NCBI RefSeq assembly: GCF_002878395.1
Contig: NC_061120.1
Location: 92,698,043 to 92,762,042 of the forward strand
DNA length: 64,000 nucleotides
Source of the DNA: Capsicum annuum
Taxonomy: Eukaryota > Streptophyta > Magnoliopsida > Solanales > Solanaceae
Direction of reading: 5' to 3'
The position numbers were made by a program, and so were the translations under genes. Positions 47,545 to 59,880 of this stretch are shown piece after piece (within the stretch, counting starts at the first letter, position 1; every line of letters begins with the position of its first letter). The notes under the pieces are model-generated. The model ran no database searches, was not told where the DNA came from, and saw nothing but the letters and a program-made list of their open reading frames with translations.

Positions 47545-47885
47545 CTGTTGGAAGAGTTGATAGGATTTTATCCAACAGAAGGTTTATCTGTTACATCAAA
47601 TCATTAATCAAATAGTTTTTTCATTGCATCAGATGGTTAATCAGTTGCATTAGATTTTTTATTCGATGCTTAATTTGTTGAAATATGTGGTTAGTCTGTT
47701 GCATCAGATATTTAAACTGTTGCATCATATGATAAATCTGTTGCATCAGATGATTAATCTGTTGCATTAGAATTGTAATCTGATAGTTCCTCTGGTGCAT
47801 TAGATGGTTGATCTGTTGCATCATCTGAAAATATGTTGCATCAGATGGTTAATATGTTACACCAGATGAATAATCTGTTGGATAA
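47545..47885. repeat. Palindromic cluster H, GTTGCATCAGAT variant
   Basis: About twelve copies of a variant in which one arm reads GCATCAGAT (GATGATTAATCTGTTGCATC, GATGGTTAATCAGTTGCATT) are spaced 15-25 bp apart. The A-to-T change breaks perfect self-complementarity across the whole group, so it spread after the change arose. Confidence 0.75.
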
Positions 47886-48189
47886 AACAAAAAAAAGTAG
47901 CACGATTTTATTCAACAGAAAAATAACAATATCACTATTTTTAGCAAGAACAAGAACAGAACAAATCAACCCAAATCGTTGTTTTGTTTTTATAAACACA
48001 AACAACAAAAATCAAACTTCAAAAAAATGCAACAAACAACAAAAAATTATAATTCATTTCAAAAAGAGTAGAGAAGAAATACCAGAAATTAAGGTTTTGT
48101 TCAGACCACATTTCAAATTAAAGCAAAAAATATTGAAATTGTTAACCAATACTATAAGAGAAGTTGACTCAAGTTTCTCGTTTTCTTCA

Positions 48190-48740
48190 AAACTAAAAAG
48201 GCCATAAATTTTTACCAGTGAAAGAAGAAAATAAACGATGATGAACTCGAAGCTGTTATGGCCGGAGAGCAAGGTTGTCACGTCGATTGAAGGTTGAAGT
48301 CGAAAAGAAACTCGAAGTCCAACTATTTATCGTCGGATGTTGAAGTTGCCGAGGATTGAAAATAGAAATTTGCAGAACTGTTGGTTGGGAGAGAGTTGAG
48401 AGAAGTTGTCGAGAGAGAGGAGAGAGACTGGTTGATTTGGATTGAAGAGGGGTGTGGGTTGGGTTGATTTGTATTTTTGAAAATATTAGAAAGTTTTGAA
48501 AATATTAATTAAGTCCACAATTAACTTAATCAAGTTTCCTAATGATGTTTGACCCTTTAAGTTGGTCAATGACCAACCCTTCATTTAAGACTTAAAAGAC
48601 ATCTTTCCTTCAATTTTCTCAAGTTTCTTGATAGTTCCCACTTTAATTTTTTTTGTCAATTTTATCCCTAGTTTAAATTTTAGTTAATTTACAAACTTTT
48701 ATCAATTTTGATAAATTTAAATAAATATATGGGCTTATTA
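48190..48740 (-). other. Leader and possible outer end of the minus-strand MULE gene
   Basis: The minus-strand text is pyrimidine-rich, with CTCTCTCCTCTCTCTCG and GATTGATTTGG-like flanks, as in a 5' UTR. The outer end (GCCCATATATTTATTTAAAT on the minus strand) has weak inverted resemblance to GCCCACAAGTTTTTAAATTT at 32393 on the plus strand. If real, that would enclose the whole block, but the match is too short to rely on. Confidence 0.3.
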
Positions 48741-50270
48741 AATGCTACCAAAGTGACGAGTCATGAAAAATGATAGTGAAACCATACAAACTATTTATAA
48801 AATCAAATTCAAAATTGATCCAAGGGTTTATTGTCTTTCTATTTTGTAAAAATGTTTATTAATCTTACTTAAAATTTTTATTATTTCTTAACAAATATCA
48901 TGGTCAAGTAATTAAAGTATCTTGACATTCCCTTTCTAACATAATACATGCTTAATCATTAAATAAAAAATATTTTTTATATATAGCTAAATATATCTGA
49001 AAATTTAATTTCTTTAAAAAGTACAGTTTAACTCTTCAAATATTAATGATAATAAATAATGAAAAATGAGAGTTTTTTTTCACATTTTTCGATGATGAAT
49101 TTTTTTAACAAAAAAATGAGATTATCAACATTTTACAGAATTTAGGACAAAATAAGTAATTTAATATGAAATATTAACTCTTCATACACATTTAAGAAAT
49201 ATCAACATAAATTTCTTAACATATAATTTTAGGAAAAAGAAATTACTTAAGTTAAAAAAAATTACTAATTTTTCAATTTCTTTTGCATAGTTTAATATGA
49301 AGGAAAATAATTAAGTTCAATAAGGTGAAGGGTATTTTTGCAACAAACTATCTATTTTTAGAAAGAATACAATGCATATTATTTTTAGTGCCACAAACCA
49401 GACAACCACTACAAAATAATATCAGGATAACTAATCTCAGGATAACTAATTTCAGTATAACTAATTCTAGCATAACTAATCTCAGCATAACTTATTTCCC
49501 AACCAAACGACCCCTAAAAGAATTGGTTTTGATATTTTGTCCTCGTAAAAGGATTCTTACAAATAAATGGTCTCTATGTGGGTAATTTTGATTTTTTTAC
49601 TTCGCTTAATGAACTTTCTCTCACAAAACAGACACAGTAACTTTAACAGACGTTCATGACATTCAAGATAATGAATTTGCATAATTGATCAAAAATTCTA
49701 TCTTATAGGCAAAAGTTAAAACTTGAAATATTTGTCTGACGAACATAAATTTTGACTTTTGCCCTAAGGCAGATATTTAGGACATCTTAAGACAATGAAT
49801 CAATTCAATTGACCAAAAATTATGCCTTATAGGCGAATATTAGAACTTATTTAGCAGAAAAAAATTCAAGACCACACACTTTGAAGACAAAAATTCAAGA
49901 TTAGGCATTTGAAGGACAAAAATCAAGACCAGACACTAGGCGCAATTTCTTGAAAAAAAATCATAAGTATGACTTTAGGCCAGATCCGTGAAAAATAGCA
50001 AGACTTTAATTAATTACAAATAAAATATAGTAAGATACGCTATATTCGCACATAACAATAATGAAATACATTATGTCTACATGCATAATAAGTATATCCA
50101 TGTGTATACAATATCTCTGTAGACTGTAGCAATGCATACTATATCCGTGTGCAGAATAATAGTAAAATGCATCCATCACATAATAAGTGTATCCGTGCAT
50201 ATACAATATTTTCGCTAACTGCATTCCCGCAGATAATAAGTATATCTACCATAAAACATCAAATTTTTAT
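48741..50270. other. AT-rich intergenic stretch
   Basis: No gene is supported. It contains a minisatellite-like end at 49419-49516, where AGGATAACTAATCTC-like 15-16-bp units repeat about five times before CCAAACGACCCC. The latter is the terminus of a Tourist-like MITE whose other end is not seen. Confidence 0.45.
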
Positions 50271-50274
50271 TATA

Positions 50275-50524
50275 CTCCCTCAGTTCATTTTTACTTGTTA
50301 CGTTGCGTTTCTCGAGAGTAAAACTATATGAATTTTGATCAACATTTTAAAATATATTTTTTCATCATATTAATATAAGAAGAATTGCAACTTATAGTTT
50401 TTTTCGTATAGTTTTCGAATATCTAAATTTTAAATATTTAATTAGTCTATTTCAATAACTTTCAAGTTTAGTGAAGTTGACTTTTATAAAATGAAATGTG
50501 ACAGTAAAAATGGACGGAGGAGCA
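50275..50524. mobile_element. Stowaway MITE
   Basis: CTCCCTCAGTTCATTTTTAC on the left pairs with GTAAAAATGGACGGAGGAGC on the right. The TA target duplication stands at 50273-50274 and 50525-50526. The length of 250 bp is typical of the family. Confidence 0.75.
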
Positions 50525-50672
50525 TAATATGATTTTTTTAAAACTACACCTATAAAGGGTAATTCGAAGGTTGAGTTAGCTAAGCCGCATTATTTTTTCT
50601 TCTTTTATTCTAGGCTAAATACTTAGGTAACCCTTTACACTTGGTAACTTTTACCTATAAATCGTTGGTGAT

Positions 50673-50855
50673 CAGGGGTGGAGCTACCCTTTGCTAAGGG
50701 TTTCATCCAAACCTTCTACGGTGAAAAATTATGATATATATGCATGATTAAAATTATTTTTATATATATATATATATTTAATGTTAAATCCTCTTCGATT
50801 AATTTGTATGTTCACTTATAAACCTCCTTAATGAACATCTTGACTCTGGCCACTG
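50673..50855. mobile_element. hAT-type MITE
   Basis: It starts CAGGGGTGGAGCTACC and ends CTCTGGCCACTG, a terminal inverted repeat of hAT style. The 8-bp flanks are TTGGTGAT (50665-50672) and TTGGTGAC (50856-50863), seven of eight identical. Internal text (GGTGAAAAATTATGATATAT) matches the same family as the head of the repeat at 2614. Confidence 0.72.
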
Positions 50856-51379
50856 TTGGTGACCAAAGCTTCCAATGACGGTCTATGATGGCGGGAAGAA
50901 TGGAAAAGGCCACTCAAATCTAGCTGGTAGTGAGATGGTCATGACAAGAATGGAACTGGGCCTACCTTTTCTGGCCAATTTGAGAGCTATACAAAAAATA
51001 AAAGGATAAATTATATAAATATCATACCTAAAAGATTATATTACCTAATATCTCTTATTTTTTAAAAATTTATATAAAATCTCATTTTTCAACTTTACTT
51101 TTGATACATATCAATAAAATTTCATATCTTATTTTTATTCCACCATTAACTCATTCAAGATTTTCTTCCTAAAATATCTCCTTAATTATCAACAATTAAA
51201 GCATCTTCCTTCCTGATTTTTTCTGTCCATTAATGCACAAATCATCTTCCGTTCTAATTTTTTTCTCCTCCATTAATGCATGCAACTTTTTTTTTCCTCT
51301 TCTAAAATCTCTCCCATTTTTTTTTTTTAAGAAAATCTATTGATACATATATAAATTTTATTTAGTTATTCATACATAT

Positions 51380-51810
51380 TTATTTTTTTAATGGTGATTC
51401 ATATGAATGATAAATATGATATCATTATATGGGTATTAAGGTGATTCATACGATAGATACATTTTGTATGATTTTAACGGGTGATACATATGATATTAAT
51501 GAGTGATACACATTGTATTATGGTGATTCATATGGTAGATACAATTATTGGGTGATTCATATGATATTAATGGGTGATATATATGATATTATGATGATTC
51601 ATATGGAAGATACAATTATTTATTTCAATTATTGGGTGATTTATATATATGGTATTATGGTGATTCATATGGTAGATACAATTCTTTATTTTAATTATTG
51701 GGTGATTCATATGATATTAATGAGTGATATATATGGTATTATGGTGATTCATATGATAGATAAAATTATTTATTTTAATTATTGGGTGATTCATATGTTA
51801 TTAATGAAAG
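51380..51810. repeat. GTGATTCATATGATA-type tandem repeat
   Basis: Short units (GGTGATTCATATGGTAGATA, GGGTGATTCATATGATATTA, GAGTGATATATATGGTATTA) alternate. They form longer units of about 100 bp ending in TTTATTTTAATTATTGGGTG. A 113-residue frame through the array only reflects its period. Confidence 0.75.
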
Positions 51811-51859
51811 ATAATGGTGTAGTCAGTATAGGAAACAAAAGTAATAATATTTAAAGAAA

Positions 51860-52680
51860 AGCCTAAAAGCAAAATCGAAACATAATTAAAATTAAATCTA
51901 AAAAAAAGCAGACTAAAATTAAAGACGAAAAAAGAGGAAAACGACCATAAAAACATATCTTTCATAATTAAAGACGAAAAAGAGAAACATAATTAAAACA
52001 TCTAAATTAAATAAAAAAAAAGAGAAAAATTAGATATCTTTCCTTAAATAAAAGAATACAATGAATAAAAGAGAATCTATTATTTTCTTAAATAAATATC
52101 TTGTTAGTTTCAAATGTATCACCTTTTTTTTATATATTTCACCATTTTAAAAAATTGAGATAAAAGATAATTAACAAAATAATCAAGATTTTATGTAATA
52201 TCACTTAAAAGATTCAGATATTTATGTAAGTTACCCAAAATAAAAAAGGTCTAATACTTTTGGGTCCAGTTCCTTTAGTCCAATCTTCCTTACCGTGTAA
52301 AGAAGAAGGGCCAATGCTCTGAGGCCCAACTACTCGCTAATGTTTATTCTTTTAATTTTTGCTAAATAAGTCAACTTTTACTTTCATTAATCCTAAAAAT
52401 CTTTTACCTATCATTAAAAAAGAAAATACTTCCCCAAAATCCCAACTCTGATTTTCCTGTAGTATCCAAACGTCAGTTATTGATGACTTGATGGAAGGAG
52501 TCATATTTGACTACCTCTAACCTTAACGATGAAACTTTGAAGATGTTTTTATAATTCTCCTACTCAAACCTCCTCAACTTCTCTTCGTTTAGTGCATTCT
52601 AAAATCAAAGAAACTGGACCTTAATACATCTCCCCCTCTACTCTCCCCCTCTTTCTCACCATTAAACCATTGCTACCAGA
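51860..52680. other. AT-rich stretch before LINE relic
   Basis: A-rich text (AAAGACGAAAAAGAG units at 51920-52030) and no supported gene. Confidence 0.4.
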
Positions 52681-52689
52681 TCATGCTCC

Positions 52690-54540
52690 AACATCTTGGT
52701 TGGAGTTGGGATTAATAAAACTAGTAGTTCTATTGAGTGTAGTGGTGGAAGGAAGCCCCATCCAATTGAACATGAAAAACCCACACTACCCAGCATAAGT
52801 AGAAAAAGAGATCTTAAACCAGAGTCCGACAAACTTCGACGAAAATGTTTGGATGACAACACTAATGATAGTGATCAACAAAAATTCTCAGGAAAGTCTC
52901 ACCTCTGAAACACGCAACACCATCCTAACTCAAGTGAGTTTGTCCCTACTTTTATTTCCACCTTCCAATCTAGAATTACTAGCATCGTGACCTTTTTTTT
53001 GTGAAAGAGGTTGGAAAAGATTTTGTAATCCCTATGTTGGTAAGCAAACTGCGAAACACAATTCCTTTAATGATCAAGGAGATATAAGACAGAGCAAAGA
53101 CTAGAGAGATTTTGAAGGAAATAACAAGGAAATAGAAGAAATACTTGCATCTCTAAAGGTGCCAAAATTAGAGGTCACAACCTTAAGAGGAACATTAGCT
53201 CTAAAATTTGTGGACATGGTCCGTCAATTGGAAGTTGTTCTGCTCTCTCAAGACATCACTAGTCTAGAATTAGACATTCAACACCTAAAACCTATGAGAG
53301 AAAACTTCTTTGTAGCAAAATTAAAACATGCAATAAGAAAGAGAAGAGTAACAGGAGAGAAAGAGACTTTTAACCATCAAATGAAGGACAAGGAAGTAAG
53401 GATAGAACCCACCACCACACAAACCTAATGACGATGAATTGGATCATATAAAATGATTGAGGGAAATAATAAGAGTTCATAAGATATTGTAAAAACATGA
53501 TCGACATTCACAGGCCTAGAATTTTTGCTCTGCTTGAAATCAGAATGACTGGACACAAAAAGCTCACTGAGGAGTTTGGTTTCTCTAATCAATTCCTATC
53601 CAGTGCTACTGGACACTTTGGTGAAATTTTCATAATATACGATGATAACAACCTCAATTTCAGTGACATGGTATCTCACCTCAAGCTATCCATGGCTTTA
53701 TCAAAGTTAGTAATCCCCCTAACTTTTGATTTCTTAGTGTTATCTATACTAGCATAATTTTGAAGATAGGGGATTATTATGAGATCAACTTAATAATATT
53801 GATGAAGTTATAGTAATTTTGATAATGAGGCTTGACTAGTAGGAGAAAACTTTAATGAAATCCTTAATGTTAATAGAACTTTATTGAAAGGAAGAAAGGC
53901 TAAGGTTTACAATATAATCTGAAAAGCTTGAAACTAACTAAACAAAAGTAGGCTATATATACATAGCCAATAACCTAAAGGTCCATAAACTAAAGGCCCA
54001 ATAACATATGGGCTAACACTTAAGGCATTTGATAAGTTCGAGCGAAATAGCATAAATAGTAATCAAGCGTTTTTTTTTTCTCTCGCAGTATATTAATTAT
54101 TGTAAACTTATAGATTTAGGCTTTAAAGGTAGTAACACACTTAGACCAATAAGAGATATAAGAATAAATATGATTTGATTCTTGAAAGATTAGATATATT
54201 TCTGGCTAATAATTCTTGGATCCATTTGTTTCTAAAGTCTCTATAACCTACTTTGATCATTGCCGCTACTTGTCAACTTCCTCAAGGTCGATCCTATCCA
54301 AGATAGGCCCTTTAGGATGGAGACTTTGTGGTGCTTCTATCCTAGGTCTTTAGATATAATTAAGCGTGAGCATAATATCAATCTCACTTAGACCACCTCT
54401 CATTTTGAAGTTATTATCCTTGTCTGGAATAAGAAATTTTCGAGTAACATCTTTTATAAGGAAAACGAAGATTCTTGCCAGACTAGCTGGTATCCAAAAA
54501 TCTCTCATTACCCACTAGTACCTTCTTTCATGATTAGCAT
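52690..54540 (+). pseudogene. L1-clade LINE relic
   Basis: Translated pieces include KPHPIEHEKPTLPSISRKRD (52753-52812), an endonuclease start HRPRIFALLEIRMTGHKKL (53503-53560), LVGENFNEIL near 53840-53870 (the G-[DN]-FN box of the apurinic endonuclease) and PFRMETLWC near 54310. The order is that of L1 ORF2 upstream of reverse transcriptase. Stops are frequent, and the text between 53873 and about 54230 is foreign, so a later insertion is likely. No reverse transcriptase core was found in the window. Confidence 0.6.
53873..54230. mobile_element. Probable insertion within the LINE relic
   Basis: LINE-like coding stops after NEILN and resumes about 360 bp later. The intervening text (ACTTTATTGAAAGGAAGAAA, AGGCCCAATAACATATGGGC) resembles an LTR or small element, but no ends could be defined. 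Confidence 0.35.
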
Positions 54541-54879
54541 TTTTTTTATAAAATCTAACAAACAATATTTTCTTAAAATATGGCCTTTTTAGCTAATATA
54601 ATATATAAATAAAAGTAAATAGCACATTCGTACAAAGAAGATAAGAGATTGTTAATAACCATATTAAATATATCATACATTTATTTTCATAATAAAATAA
54701 TATAAAAATACTAAAGATACATTATTGATAGTAGAAAATCATCTATACAAAAATAAAGCATAAATCAAATTAATATTGGTGAATTTAAAATTTTTATTAA
54801 AGGGATTACAAAAATCTATGTTATTTACTCTTAGTTTAAAGTTATTTTACATGCAAGTTAATTTATCTACTATATCGTA

Positions 54880-55136
54880 CTCTCTTCATTCCTTTTTATT
54901 TCATCTATTTGTGTTAGACATACATCTTAATCTCTTACTCCTATAAAATTAAATGTAATTTCACTAATATACCCCTAATTAAATTTTATACCTCTTTCCA
55001 AATTAATAATGATTATATTTATTGAACTAGGACATAATAGAAAGATTTTGTTTAAACTATTCTTGAAAAATTAAAGGAGCAAATATTAGAAATATAAGCA
55101 CAACCCAAGTGGAGCAAATAAAAGGAATGAATGGAG
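54880..55136. mobile_element. Stowaway-like MITE
   Basis: CTCTCTTCATTCCTTTTTAT on the left pairs with AATAAAAGGAATGAATGGAG on the right. TA flanks both ends (54878-54879 and 55137-55138). Confidence 0.65.
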
Positions 55137-55962
55137 TATTATATATTTTATTTTTAAGATTACAAATCTCAATTTTTATGAAAGCTTATATTTAAATATA
55201 TTTATATAATATAATAGAATTTCTTTAAATTGACCATTAAAGGTACTTCAATCTTTTATTAAAAGGTTATCTTTTAAATATCTGTTTTATGAGTTGACAT
55301 GCACAACAAATGTGATTACATCTATAATTCATAAGTGAATACAAAAATTGTGTTTTCGAAGCCTTATATGAATATTATATATGTAATTCCTTTTCATTTA
55401 TAGTAAAACATTTATAGACTGATTTAATGATATTTTTTGTAAAATTATTTGATAATGAACAATTTTTTTTTAAAATAGGTTAACAACTTTTAATTTTAAC
55501 CCACCAATTTCATGCATGATCGTATTTTTTTGAGCAAAAAACTAGAATATTAAAAGCATGGAGTATTGAAAATTTTGTCGGAGTCAGAATTTTCACTTAA
55601 AAAATTTAAAATATAACAAAATAAATATATGAAGAAGAAAAATTCAACATTTACCACATAAAAATAAAAAATAATTTTAGTTCTAAATAAATGATCTAAT
55701 ATTTCGTGAAAGGAGATTCAGATTATAAATTTAAATTTATTTAAAATATTACTTTATAAATAATGTGTTTGAATTAGTTGAAACTTGGAAGTAAAATGTT
55801 GTTAGCCACATGATGGGTCCACTTAAAAAATGTAGATACTTAAGCTAGAAAAAAAATAAATGAAAAATGGAGTTCTTTGTTGATATTACTATTGACTAAT
55901 GATTATACCTTTTAGATGTAAAATGACAAATATACCCTTGGTAGTCCTCCTACTCACTCTTT

Positions 55963-55965
<3 letters not shown>

Positions 55966-56005
<40 letters not shown>

Positions 56006-56023
56006 CAACAACAACAACAACAA
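55966..56023. repeat. Compound (ATA)n(AAC)n microsatellite
   Basis: About 12 AAT/ATA units pass into about 8 AAC units without a break. Confidence 0.9.
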
Positions 56024-56677
56024 CTAGATAATGAAGGGCCCGTTTACGAGCCCAATATTATAATTTTACGTATATTTATAGCTATTTAATTAATTTTTAA
56101 AAAAATAATCATTAATATTTTTGAATAAACACAATAAGAAATGTAAGTAGAAATTACACTATATAATAAAATATAATTTCTTATTGTTATAAAATCAAAT
56201 AATAGCTTACAACTTATTTAACATTTCATAATTAACATTAAAATATCATATTCTCTAATGCTTATTTTTAACATCGGGTCAAACACAAGAGAATAAACAA
56301 CTAATTATGTTTTTCTTTTTCTACTTTATTCAAAAATTATACAAGATAATATATTTAAATTATAAATATCTATTTATTAACATTTTATATAGAATCATAC
56401 AAAGCAATAAAGGATACTAATCCATACATAAATTAATTTTAAATATATTTAAATTCATTTTATGAGTGTTTAACAAACGAAAATAAGAACCTACTGGATG
56501 AACATTTTAATGAATCATAATGTTACAGGATTGCCTTTATGCCTTATCTTATGTACGTTAAAAATAGGAGATCAATTTAATATAGTAAGCAAGAAATTTC
56601 TTTTTAAGTGATTTGTCTACTTGATGAGGAAATTTAATACCTCAAATAAAGAGAATCAAAAGAATTAACAAAAGTTA

Positions 56678-56903
56678 ACATGATATATATTGTAGTAATT
56701 TAACATGAGCTAGTTAATATTACATTTTAAATAAATTGTTTAAAATAATTTTAATAGGTGCTTAGTAAATAATTATGTTTTCATAAGCTAACATGATATA
56801 TATTGTAGTAATTTAACATGAGCTAGTTAATATTACATTTTAAATAAATTATTTAAAATAATTTTAATAGGTGCTTAGTAAATAATTATATTTTCATAGA
56901 TTA
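56678..56903. repeat. 113-bp tandem duplication
   Basis: The unit starting ACATGATATATATTGTAGTA occurs at 56678 and 56791 with only a few substitutions. Confidence 0.9.
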
Positions 56904-58084
56904 TATGTAGTGCAAATCTTTGTAATGATATATATGTATCATGTGAAGTTTTGAAATTACTTATTGTGTTTGATAGAGAAACACTTATTCAATATTTATG
57001 AATATTTTTTATTATCATGCTATAATATAGCAATAGTTACTTTATGCAATTAAATGTGCGGCCAAAATTAATTTCACTTTTTTTAATCTTTTATGTAACA
57101 TATGTAAGTATTTGCACATATTCTTATAAACTATATCTCTCTTACTTCAATTTGTAACATTTTGATTAGACATTGAATTTAAGATGAAAAACATCGCGAT
57201 ATTTCAAATTATCTTTTAAATAAATAAACCTTAAATAGAAGAGTATACCTTTGTGGACTTTTGACAAATAAATAAAATTCAACATGATTAAAATACTGAT
57301 AATGTTATAAAATACTAACCAAATAAAAAATGTCAAATCTTTTTTAGAACTGATTAAAAAAAAACATATATTATTTGAATGGAGATATAGAATGTATTAC
57401 AATAGACATTCCGATATAATGTATTTAATTTTTTTTACTACATATTAAAATAGACTTATAGTTGAGGTGTGTGAAATTCATGTGAAAAATCACATCATAA
57501 ATGAAATTGAAAAGATTCTAATGAAATGACCATTACGTCTATATTTTTCATTTAAAATAGATTTGTAGTGGGGTCAACATAGAAAATTATACAAAAATAT
57601 TTTAAAAATTATGAAAAAACCGTTATACCCTTAGTTATATTTGCATGTTTTATCTTAAACATAAATTAACTATCAATAATTTTAGGCAAAAATAATATAA
57701 AAAAATAATAATGAATGTTACACTTAAAAGTAACTTGTTTATTCCGTGGATTTAGTTAAGAGGAGAGAAAGCTCATTTGGACACCATGATTGAAAAACAT
57801 GTTTAAATGAAAAAAACTTCAAATATGATTTCTCTTTAAATTTAATATTATTCTATCATTTGATTTAAGTATATTATTTAAGTTTATATTTAATAAAAAA
57901 ATTATCACATAAATTCTCATATATCATTATAAAGTCTAAACAAAACTAAATACTTAAATTATTTTTTAAGGTTTAACAAATTATATTTTAAAATTATTTT
58001 ATATATCATGAAAAAGTTTAACTTGAAATTATTTTGAATGCTGTGAATTGTGGATATATGAATGTCTTGTAAATGTTTGTTACT

Positions 58085-58240
58085 CTCTCAATGTCAAAAA
58101 TAAAGACCTATTTTTCGTTTTAATTTGTTTTAAAAAGAATGAAAGAATTTTTTTTTGACAATATTTTAATTTTAACTTTTCACGTGTTATATTTAGAACC
58201 ACAAGATAAAAGGCAGTTTGATACATTTGACATAATTATT
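58085..58240. mobile_element. MITE fragment
   Basis: CTCTCAATGTCAAAAATAAA and CTTTTCACGTGTTATATTTA fit one end of the same broad Stowaway-like family as 58697-58936. The other end is not found. Confidence 0.35.
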
Positions 58241-58696
58241 CATATGTTAATTTTCATAATGAAACAATCTATAGTGTTAAATCAATGACAAAATTATTCA
58301 TATGTTAATTTTTTCAATAAAAAATATACAGTCTTAAATTATAGAATATGAGTAAATTAAATTAAATAATTTATTTTTTTAGGGAGACAATAGATTTATT
58401 TTTATTCATATGAATATCTCATATGTTAATTTTCACAATGAAACAATCTAAGATTTTAAGACGGTAAATTCTAAGAAAATCTATTAATTGCTGAAAAATT
58501 ACTCATGAAAATCGAATACCGAAAATAAATATTAAATGGGTTTATGTCATATAAATTGATAGTATAAAGAAATGTGATAGTATTAAGGTTTATTTATCAT
58601 TGTAGTGTATATTTTATGCTATACTTTTAAAATTACCTTTCAATTTCTGAAAGTTTTTTTTATTTGAAATTGAGTTTTTTTATTTGAAATTGAGTA

Positions 58697-58936
58697 TTTC
58701 TCTATTTTAATTTATTTGTTTGATTTTGATTTGGCACAAAGTTTAAGAAGGTAAAAAATAATTTTCAATCTTATGTCTTAAATTAATAACACATAGAATG
58801 TGTCAAAAAATATTTTAATTTTGTGGTGTTAAACATGACATGTGAAAAATTATAATTTAATAGTTAAAAAAAGAAAGACAATTTTTTTGAAATAAATTTA
58901 AACGAAAAGTAAGATAAATAAATTGAATGCGTGGAC
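58697..58936. mobile_element. Stowaway-like MITE
   Basis: The inner terminal text TCTATTTTAATTTATTTG on the left pairs with AAATAAATTGAATGC on the right, and TA lies at both borders (58695-58696 and 58937-58938). The interior (GATTTTGATTTGGCACAAAG) matches a common solanaceous family. The outermost bases have drifted. Confidence 0.55.
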
Positions 58937-59439
58937 TATCGTTTAAATATTTATAAATTTTATTATTATTCAATTTCAATAATTATTTTGTAGAGTAATT
59001 AAATATGCAAATAACAACTAATTCTATTTTTATGTGGATATTTCAATTCAAAAAATCAATTATTAATGAATAGTGAGAATTTTTTTTTTTTTTTTAAAAA
59101 GAGTTGGGGGAAGATGTGAGTCCATGTGAGATATTAAATCAATTGAGATGTGATTGATATTTCGAAAAAATAGCTGACTTTTTTATCATTAAAAATTTAT
59201 GGCCAAACTTTGAAGCATAAAACATAAGCAAGTAAGGTAGATTTTTTTTTTAAATGACAATTATATCGTTGGTTGTCCTCCAACTTACTCTTCTTCTATG
59301 TAGTAGAAATATAAAAAATAAAAACTAGCTATTTCACTTTTCTGTATTTTTATTAGTAATTTTAATGGTTAGCTAATTATCAATTTTTACTACTCTTTCT
59401 ATTTATTTATTTAATGAAAAAAAGAAGAAGATGCTAACT

Positions 59440-59880
59440 ATTCCAATTCCCACTTCCATCCATTTCCCTCACCAGCCCCTCCTCCTCACGTCACCCTTTT
59501 CCCCTTAAAACACTCCCCAAAACTTCCCCATTACCTCCAGGCTCCACTACACAACACACACATTAACACACGTACATTAATATACTCACCACTACACAAT
59601 CACATTATATAGACATGCACTTGCACACACACACGCAAAAAAGAAACGGATAGAGCATTTATGGGATAAGTATAACACTTAAAAAAAGGTTGAGAAAGAA
59701 TAAAAGACATACAGAAACACTTACGTGACGGTGTGAGAAGAAGAAGAAAAAAAGGTGAGAGAAATTGAGTGAGAAAGACAAAGCGAAATGAGAGCAGTCT
59801 TAAACGTTCGGGAGTTTAGGGTTTGAGTTTCAGTCTCCGTTATAGAGTTTTCGTGACGACGTTCTTACTTCTATACTCAT
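59440..59880 (+). other. Promoter/5'-UTR-like island without coding
   Basis: A pyrimidine-rich stretch (CCTCACCAGCCCCTCCTCC) leads to a (CA)-rich part, ATTATATAGAC at about 59604, then a GA-rich part (GAGAAGAAGAAGAAAAAAAG) and TTTAGGGTTTGAGTTTCAG. This is the order of a plant core promoter and leader. No coding exon follows within 1 kb. It could equally be part of a retroelement LTR. Confidence 0.35.

Larger units (their letters stand above)
54541..59430. other. Long AT-rich intergenic region
   Basis: Nearly 5 kb, very AT-rich, with no supported gene on either strand. It holds two Stowaway-like MITEs, a fragment near 58090, a compound microsatellite and a 113-bp duplication, listed separately. 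Confidence 0.55.

Noticed and set aside
32830..47885. CRISPR-like arrays (palindromic repeats with short spacers)
   Set aside because: This is plant nuclear DNA, spacing is irregular, spacers are themselves repeat-derived, copies are diverged, and no cas-like gene is present.
32391..48740. One 16-kb MULE enclosing the whole block
   Set aside because: The end similarity (GCCCA...TTTAAAT) is short and imperfect and no 9-bp duplication was found. The block contains elements of several ages.
51513..51854. A 113-residue repetitive protein
   Set aside because: The frame follows directly from the period of the AT-rich tandem repeat. It has no start context, domain or conserved composition.
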